From contig NC_065570.1 in assembly GCF_937616625.2 (NCBI RefSeq), forward strand, positions 71,885,665 to 71,949,664: 64,000 nt of DNA, read 5' to 3'. Position numbers and translations under genes: made by a program. Under the pieces are notes generated by a model. The model ran no database searches. It saw only the letters and a program-made list of their open reading frames with translations, and had not been told where the DNA came from. This document shows, piece by piece, positions 58,043-64,000 of this stretch (its first letter is position 1; each line of letters begins with the position of its first letter). The stretch is from Mercurialis annua. Lineage: Eukaryota > Streptophyta > Magnoliopsida > Malpighiales > Euphorbiaceae.

Positions 58043-58186
58043 CTATTAGAAAACTGCATGTTAGCAACGGATTTTTCGTCACTAAATGGGTGAAATCCGT
58101 CGGTAAATCAGTTTTCTATCGATAAAAGGCTGAAATCCGTTTCTAAATCAGAGTTTGTCCGTCGGTAATTCGTTGTTTTCTAGTAG
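58043..58186. repeat. Short inverted-repeat element, CTA(T/C)TAGAAAAC ends
   Basis: 144 bp. Ends CTATTAGAAAAC and, reversed, CTACTAGAAAAC enclose repeated CCGTCGGTAA / TGAAATCCGT units. It resembles a decayed CACTA-type miniature (tips CACTACTAGAAAA) that has lost its CA tips. Confidence 0.5.
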
Positions 58187-59463
58187 ACTAATTATAATTA
58201 CAGTTAAATGGCATAAATGAAAATTGCTCTCGTTAGTATATACAACTTCAAAAGATTAGCCAGATTTACAATAGCATCCATTTTTTCCCGACATAATTAG
58301 TATAAGATGGACATGAAAAGAAGCAAGCCTAGTGCATGTTACTATAATATGGCCAATTGAATTTAATACTTTGAACTTGGACGCAAAGCATATATGCTTT
58401 TTAGCCATTAGAGGCATTTTACTGATTTAATAGTAAAAACAGAGTCGGCTTCTGTTTTGATTCTATTCACTCTAAATTCTCTGGAATATCCAGCAGTAAG
58501 TCGCAAAAGATCTTCAACCTATAAGTACAACAGTCATACAAAAATCAAAGAATTCAACTTCAAATCATTGTAAATGAAAATGACATACTAAAAGATATTT
58601 ATTCACCGGTTTTTCTTTTTATCAAAGTTCTTTAAAATTAGTTAGATTTTTTTAAAATAATGTGTCACTTGACTTCTCTTTTATTTATATTACAGCAAGT
58701 ATAAATATAAATTTTGAATGTTTCAAAAACATATTGAAAAAAATTGGATGACTTAACATAAAATAAAATGTCTATACTAATATAAACACTTTGAAAAACT
58801 CAATCGAATCACAAAACACACCAAGAAATTAAATTCTTAAAAATTTCAATTCATTAGGATTTAGAAATCAGGCACAAAAACACATCACTAACACACTAAA
58901 AAAAAGCTCTCCTCCTTTAAAAATACATTATATATATGTGGCCTAAATGCTCTTTCTGTTTTTTTTTTAATTGTCTATTTAATCAAATATATTTGTCTCT
59001 AATTATTTTATTCTTTTAGAATTTTAATGTGATTTTAGCTATTATATTATAAATTTATCTCTTCTTAATAAATGACTTTATGAGGTAATTTGCAAACGCA
59101 TTTATTAGTTAATATGGATATATTAATATTTATTTTTATAATGTAAGACAAAACACTCACTATATAATTTTTTGGTTAAATGGACAATTAAAAAAATCGA
59201 GAGATTAAAAGTTTTGCTTAATAAAAGTGGAAGATGGATGTTTATTTTTTTAAAAAAAATATTAGCTTCTTTATCCATAATTTTTTTTTGTATAACAGCC
59301 TCAGTTATGTAACTTGACACAATCAATTATTGAGGAAACTATCAGAAATACTTATTAATAAACAAATGTTATCGACCTTACCCACATTCGATAAAAAGAG
59401 CATGAAACTGTTAAAAAACGACTACCAGTCTACTAATAGTAATACGCATTTCACTCCTCTATA

Positions 59464-59471
59464 CTATATAT
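59464..59471 (+). promoter_or_regulatory. Probable TATA box of the BBX gene
   Basis: CTATATAT lies about 75 bases before the start codon and is followed by a long CT-rich leader typical of plant 5' UTRs. Position and sequence only. Confidence 0.4.
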
Positions 59472-59542
59472 CATCTCCCCTCTCTGTTTCTCTCCTTTCC
59501 TTTCACTCTCTTCTTATTTTGTCTGACCAAATTTCAAACTAG

Positions 59543-60590
59543 ATGAAGATCCAGTGCGACGTTTGTAGTAAAGACGAGGCATCCGTCTACTGCACCGCCG
59601 ACGAGGCAGCTCTGTGCGACACCTGCGACCACCGCGTCCATCACGCTAATAAGCTCGCCTCTAAACACCACCGTTTCTCTCTTATTCATCCTTCCGCTAA
59701 ATCCTTCCCTCTTTGCGATATATGCCAGGTAAATTAATTAATGTTTCAATCCCCTTTCTTGATTAAGAACAGTCTTAATTTATTAATTTGGTATAGGAGA
59801 AGCGGGCTTTCTTGTTTTGTCAACAAGATAGAGCGATTCTTTGCAGAGACTGTGATGCTCCCATTCATAAAGCAAACGAGCATACCCAAAAACATAACAG
59901 GTTTCTTCTTACCGGAGCTAAACTCTCCGCCACCGCCGCCGCCTATATGCCGATAACTTCCTCCAGCAGTAATCATGTTCTTGATTCCAAGTCTCAGCAG
60001 CCACCTTCAACTGCTAAAACCCCATCTTCAAACTCGGCAGTTATCAAGAACTTACCGCCGATCAATACAGCGGCGAACAAGGGGCAGGATAATCTGGTCA
60101 TAAGCGAAGGATTTGGTAATTCATCAGTTAGCAGTATATCAGAATACTTGATGGAGACACTTCCTGGATGGCACGTTGAGGATTTTCTTGATTTCCCTTC
60201 TACTCCTTGCGCTTTCAATAAGGTTTCGAAATATATATTTGGTTTCTTTATTGTTTATTGCATTTTCTTTAATTGGTTTATCTTCCACACTTTCTTGGAT
60301 CTCATCTTTTTTAATTGGTATTCGTTTCTTGATTATAGTTTGATAATAATGAGATATTACAATTTGGTGGAGACGATAGTGGAGCTAGCATGAGCCCATT
60401 CGGCTCGGAAAATATGGGAATTTGGGTTCCTCGAGGGCATCCAATTCAAGAAATGGGTGGTCAGATTGGTATGAAAGCAACAAAAGAAACTGCAAGTGAT
60501 AAAGCTAACAACAGATCAAGATGGAGTGATGATGCATTTACTGTTCCTCAGATAAGTCCTCAGTGCAAGAGATCTAGGTCATTCTGGTAG
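59543..60590 (+). CDS. BBX21: Double B-box zinc-finger protein, BBX21/STH2-like
   Basis: Nuclear transcriptional regulator. Arabidopsis BBX21 is a positive regulator of photomorphogenesis that acts with HY5 and is a target of COP1. Three exons: 59543-59728, 59797-60222, 60339-60590; introns 68 and 116 bp, both phase 0; 287 residues. B-box 1 spans about residues 5-47 (C5, C8, C17, D20, C25, C28, H33) and B-box 2 about 58-104 (CDICQ, then CQQDRAILCRDCD and HKANEHTQKHNRF). The middle has SSISEYLMETLPGWHVEDFL, shared by BBX20 and BBX21. The C-terminal NMGIWVP, FTVPQISP and final RSFW agree with BBX21 rather than BBX20 or BBX22, whose C-termini differ. No CCT domain, as expected for this subgroup. 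The start ATG follows an in-frame TAG, so it cannot lie further upstream. BBX21 versus a shared ancestor of the BBX20/21 clade is the remaining uncertainty. Confidence 0.93.
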
Positions 60591-63500
60591 TACCAATACA
60601 TGTTCTATGAGTTTAATTAATTGTTAGTTACCAAGAACAAAGCCTTATGCTTTGTAATTTTGATGTGGTCCTAAATCTTTTAGTATCTGTTTTTCTTCTT
60701 TTAATATGATTTCAGTGTTTTGTTTCTTGTTTTATTTGCTTGTGCCTCGTAAGCACTGACATGTTTTTGTAAATATGAATAAACTGATTTGAGTTTATCT
60801 TTTCCTTTTATGTTTTATATTTTCATGGCAAAATCATAATAATTTTCAGTCGGGATTTAACTTCTAGTTCATATGTGATATTTCGACAGTCCGGACTTAA
60901 CTTTCATCTAATTCTAAATTCACTATAAATTTATCTCTATATGCACCATATTAGGGATTCATAAACTGCCTCTGTTTTTCTACTTCTTACGAGCATTAGA
61001 GAAATTGGAAATTATAAGTAGGGGCAATATAAAACCTCGATTCTAAATTAAAATTGAATTATTGTATCTCTTTAAGCGAACATATTAAACTATAAATTTT
61101 AATCAAAATCGATTTAACTAAATTAGTTAATGTATAAAAATAATGTTAAAAATTATTAAGTAGTATAAAATATTAAATGAATTCGATTAACCGGATTTTT
61201 ACAACTCTCATCCTACTAAACTAATTGTTTTTAGCTAATCAACCTAAACTATTCTAGCTAAACGAATTAACTAGGGGCATCAGTGCTGTTTGTGTGGTAT
61301 GGAACAATAAATGTATGATTAAGCAAGCAATGATCTGAAAGTTCAGGGGCATTTCTTCTCCAAGAGCAGAAAAAAGCATTGCTATAAATAAGAGAATGTT
61401 TGAGTTGGTTGAAAGAATACTCAAATATTATATTGTAATCAGATGTTTTAGAGGTCATCAAGGACATTAGATTACCGCTTCAAGCTAAAACAAATTTACT
61501 TATCGATGATTGTTCCATTTTAGCCAAGTAATTATGTAATTTATATTTTAAATTTGTTGGATGATCTGCGAGCATTGCAGCCCACTCTTTTATGAAGATA
61601 TCTCGTTCTTTGCCAGATATATAAGATTGGTTTCATAATTTCTTAACATTTCTAATGTATGTAATCACATTTGGTTTAACTAAATACAATTTCTACCTTG
61701 TTATAAAAAAAATATTAAGTACTAAAACTTAAATAAAAATAAACTAGAAGTATACATACAGCCAATTGTGAAGTATTGAGATTGAGAATATAGAGAAACC
61801 CAGAAAATGAGGAGTGCATTATGAAAGATGAGATAAGGAAAGATAGCTAGGTATGGAGCAATAGTGATGCCATGTTTGATGCACAAGTTCCTTGGTGGGG
61901 ACAGCCCATCAATTTGTCAAATCTATTTAACTTCATCCCCAGCAATTATTTCACTGCCGCCCACTTATCTATTTATAGCTAATAATAGATTCTATTTTTA
62001 GAATATTAACATAACTTTTTAACTTTGTATTATGTTGATTAAATGTTGTGGAGAATTGAAGAGTATTGAAATGATTAGCACGATGCAGTTTAGAGGTGGA
62101 GGTTTACTTTTATGGATGCTTTAGATTTATAATTTAACACCCATCTACATCCAAGAGACTAATTATTAGCTACTTAAAAATAAGTTAACCATTCATGTAT
62201 ATAAATTTGTGCCTGCTGGATCAAATAGATCTAATTTGAACAATAAGAATCAAATAAAGTGTATTTTAAAAAAATCATATCAAATAGATATAAGCTGAAA
62301 TAAAGAATAATAATATTTTACATATGTATAGATGAAATTGGACCCAATTGATTCTAACACATAAACTTGTGGACTATATTTTCAAAATTATAGTTGTATC
62401 ATATTGAAATGATGGATGAATATGATGCATTAGAGAATGTAGGGGGTTTAAGTACCAAATGTGGACAGTGTTGTCTAGGAATGAAGCTCCCAATTCAGCA
62501 AGGAAGACAGATAGGAAGTAGATGTAGTAGGGTTAGGGTACGAGCAGTCCCATAATTAGGATGGGACGAGGTGGTACGGTAGTTCTTTTCGGTTTTAAAA
62601 ATTTTAAAATCAATGAGTGAATAATTATTTTAAAAATGAATGAATAATTATATTTTAAAAATCTTATAACCAACATGTCGTTTGGTATAATTTTTTTTTG
62701 AAAAGTCAAACAATACGTGGTTCGATCTAAAAAAAGTAGCCGAACGAACCTTGATTTTAAATTTTCCGAGACCGGTAAGGGCTGAATAATTATTTTAAAA
62801 GGGATTAAAGAATTTTATAAAAGAAAATTGAGTCAATTAAAAAAGTCAAATAACATATCATTTGATCTAAAAAAAAAATAATCCAACAATGTATGGTTGG
62901 GCTTATAAATCCCCCTATGATACTGTTTAAGATATCGATCGTTCGACTTCACTTCAACACTTTATGCTGACATTGGTTTATTATCACCGCTCACTGCTGC
63001 TTTGTTTTTGTTTTTTTAATTTCTAACTTTCAGTGCCTCATGGGAACTTCAATCCTAATAACATAGTTTGTCTACGTTCGCACTACCTCATTCTAGATTG
63101 AAAATCTCAGTCAGAAGCAAGTTTCTCCTTATTTAAATTGGTTTTCTCAGCTATTTTTGTCTACTTCAAGACATGTTCTAATTGAGAATTTAAAAATTTA
63201 ATATAAAAATTATGAGAATATATAAGCTCAAAAAATTTACCAACGTTCAACTTTTTCTTTTCTGGATAAAATCCATCCACCTATAAAAGCGATGAGTTGT
63301 TATATTATTTTGTTATTTTAAAATTATTTTTATAAGCTCATTAATTGTATATTCAATTCAAGCGGTAAGGTCTTAAATTATGAATTTCACATTCTGTAAA
63401 TGTAAAATCCGTAAAATTTGCTAGAATCTATAAATTTTAAAACTCTCAATTTAAAAAGTTTCCAAATGTATATAATACAATCCGTAGTCAGTGCTCTTAT

Positions 63501-63676
63501 AGTACGGTGGTAATAGCCACATGCATCTTGGTAAGAGATCTCATGTTCCAGTCTCACTCCCCCCTCTCTAATTATAAAAAAAAAATCCATATAAAATATG
63601 TAATTGAATTTAAGTGTTTATACTCAGAATTAGTAGTTTATATTTTGCAGTTGAATAGTTGACACATATTATTTGA
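60591..63676. other. BBX 3' flank and intergenic region
   Basis: The 3' UTR probably ends near 60790. The rest is AT-rich. A possible tRNA-related SINE lies at about 63489-63588 (ACGGTGGTAATAGCC, ATGTTCCAGTCTC, then CCCCCTCT and an A10 run), without a clear duplication. No gene recognised. Confidence 0.4.
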
Positions 63677-64000
63677 GCTAATGTCTTAAAAAATTCCGAC
63701 CTTTCATCCCCTTTTCAATCCTATCCTGACGTTGTAAATCAGTTAATTTTATCATATTTTATATTTTTTCATTACAATTGTACTCTAAAATATAAAATTG
63801 ACATTTTTTTAAATGGTAAAAGTTTAAAAAAAATCTTTAAATCAATTTCTTTTCAATAAATTAACTTTTTATATTAAATTGATCATTTTTAAAGAATTTT
63901 TATGAACTTTTGTCAAATAAAGGTCAATTTTATATTTTAGTGTACAATTGAAATGAAAAAATATAAAATAGGGTAAAATTGATAAATTCAATGTCAGAAT
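63677..64000. repeat. GGC(C/T)TAAT-family foldback, cut by the window edge
   Basis: The left arm reads GCTAATGTCTTAAAAAATTCC then TTTTCAATCCTATCCTGACG, and the start of the right arm returns as AGGGTAAAATTGATAAATT and ATGTCAGAAT. Closely related to the 23821 element. The end and right-hand duplication are outside the window. Confidence 0.65.

Overview
This is plant nuclear DNA, almost certainly from a core eudicot. The six protein-coding genes I could rebuild all belong to land-plant families, they have short GT-AG introns, and the DEF/AP3-type MADS gene ends in a variant of the euAP3 motif that is diagnostic of core eudicots. Intergenic DNA is very AT-rich and packed with small non-autonomous transposons. 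I cannot name the species. Exon boundaries come from reading splice sites and keeping phase; no transcript data were available.

Genes in order: (1) a DUF7950 protein, minus strand, 275-1333, single exon; (2) a SHI/STY (SRS) zinc-finger transcription factor, minus strand, two exons, 14388-15802; (3) an APETALA3/DEFICIENS orthologue, plus strand, seven exons, 34191-37160; (4) an MCRS_N plus FHA protein (microspherule-protein-like), plus strand, seven exons, 40110-44801; (5) an intronless secreted LRR protein, plus strand, 45629-46906; (6) a double B-box protein close to BBX21/STH2, plus strand, three exons, 59543-60590. Genes 3 to 5 form a gene-dense block; genes 1, 2 and 6 are isolated by 8 to 18 kb of repeat-rich DNA. 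This is not an operon or a metabolic cluster: the neighbours look independent. Three of the six are developmental or light-signalling transcription factors.

The rest is a catalogue of small mobile elements, many still showing target-site duplications (TSDs). They include: a run of four long inverted-repeat (foldback) elements at 4879-7396; two tandem or nested mini-Helitrons at 9228-10310; a foldback family with GGC(C/T)TAAT ends and perfect 9-bp TSDs at 23821, 27663 and 32457, with a cut-off copy at the right edge; a second foldback family at 22714, 31613 and 39414; Stowaway-like MITEs with TA TSDs; a minus-strand retroposed insertion next to a tRNA-derived SINE at 25981-26803; a second SINE at 53833; and a 3.3-kb CACTA element at 50241-53548 carrying what looks like a captured exon of an NPH3/BTB gene. 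Two MITEs sit inside the AP3 locus, one in the promoter and one in intron 4.

I found no tRNA or rRNA genes, no recognisable miRNA precursor of a conserved family, and no intact LTR retrotransposon. CRISPR, operon and ribosome-binding features do not apply here.
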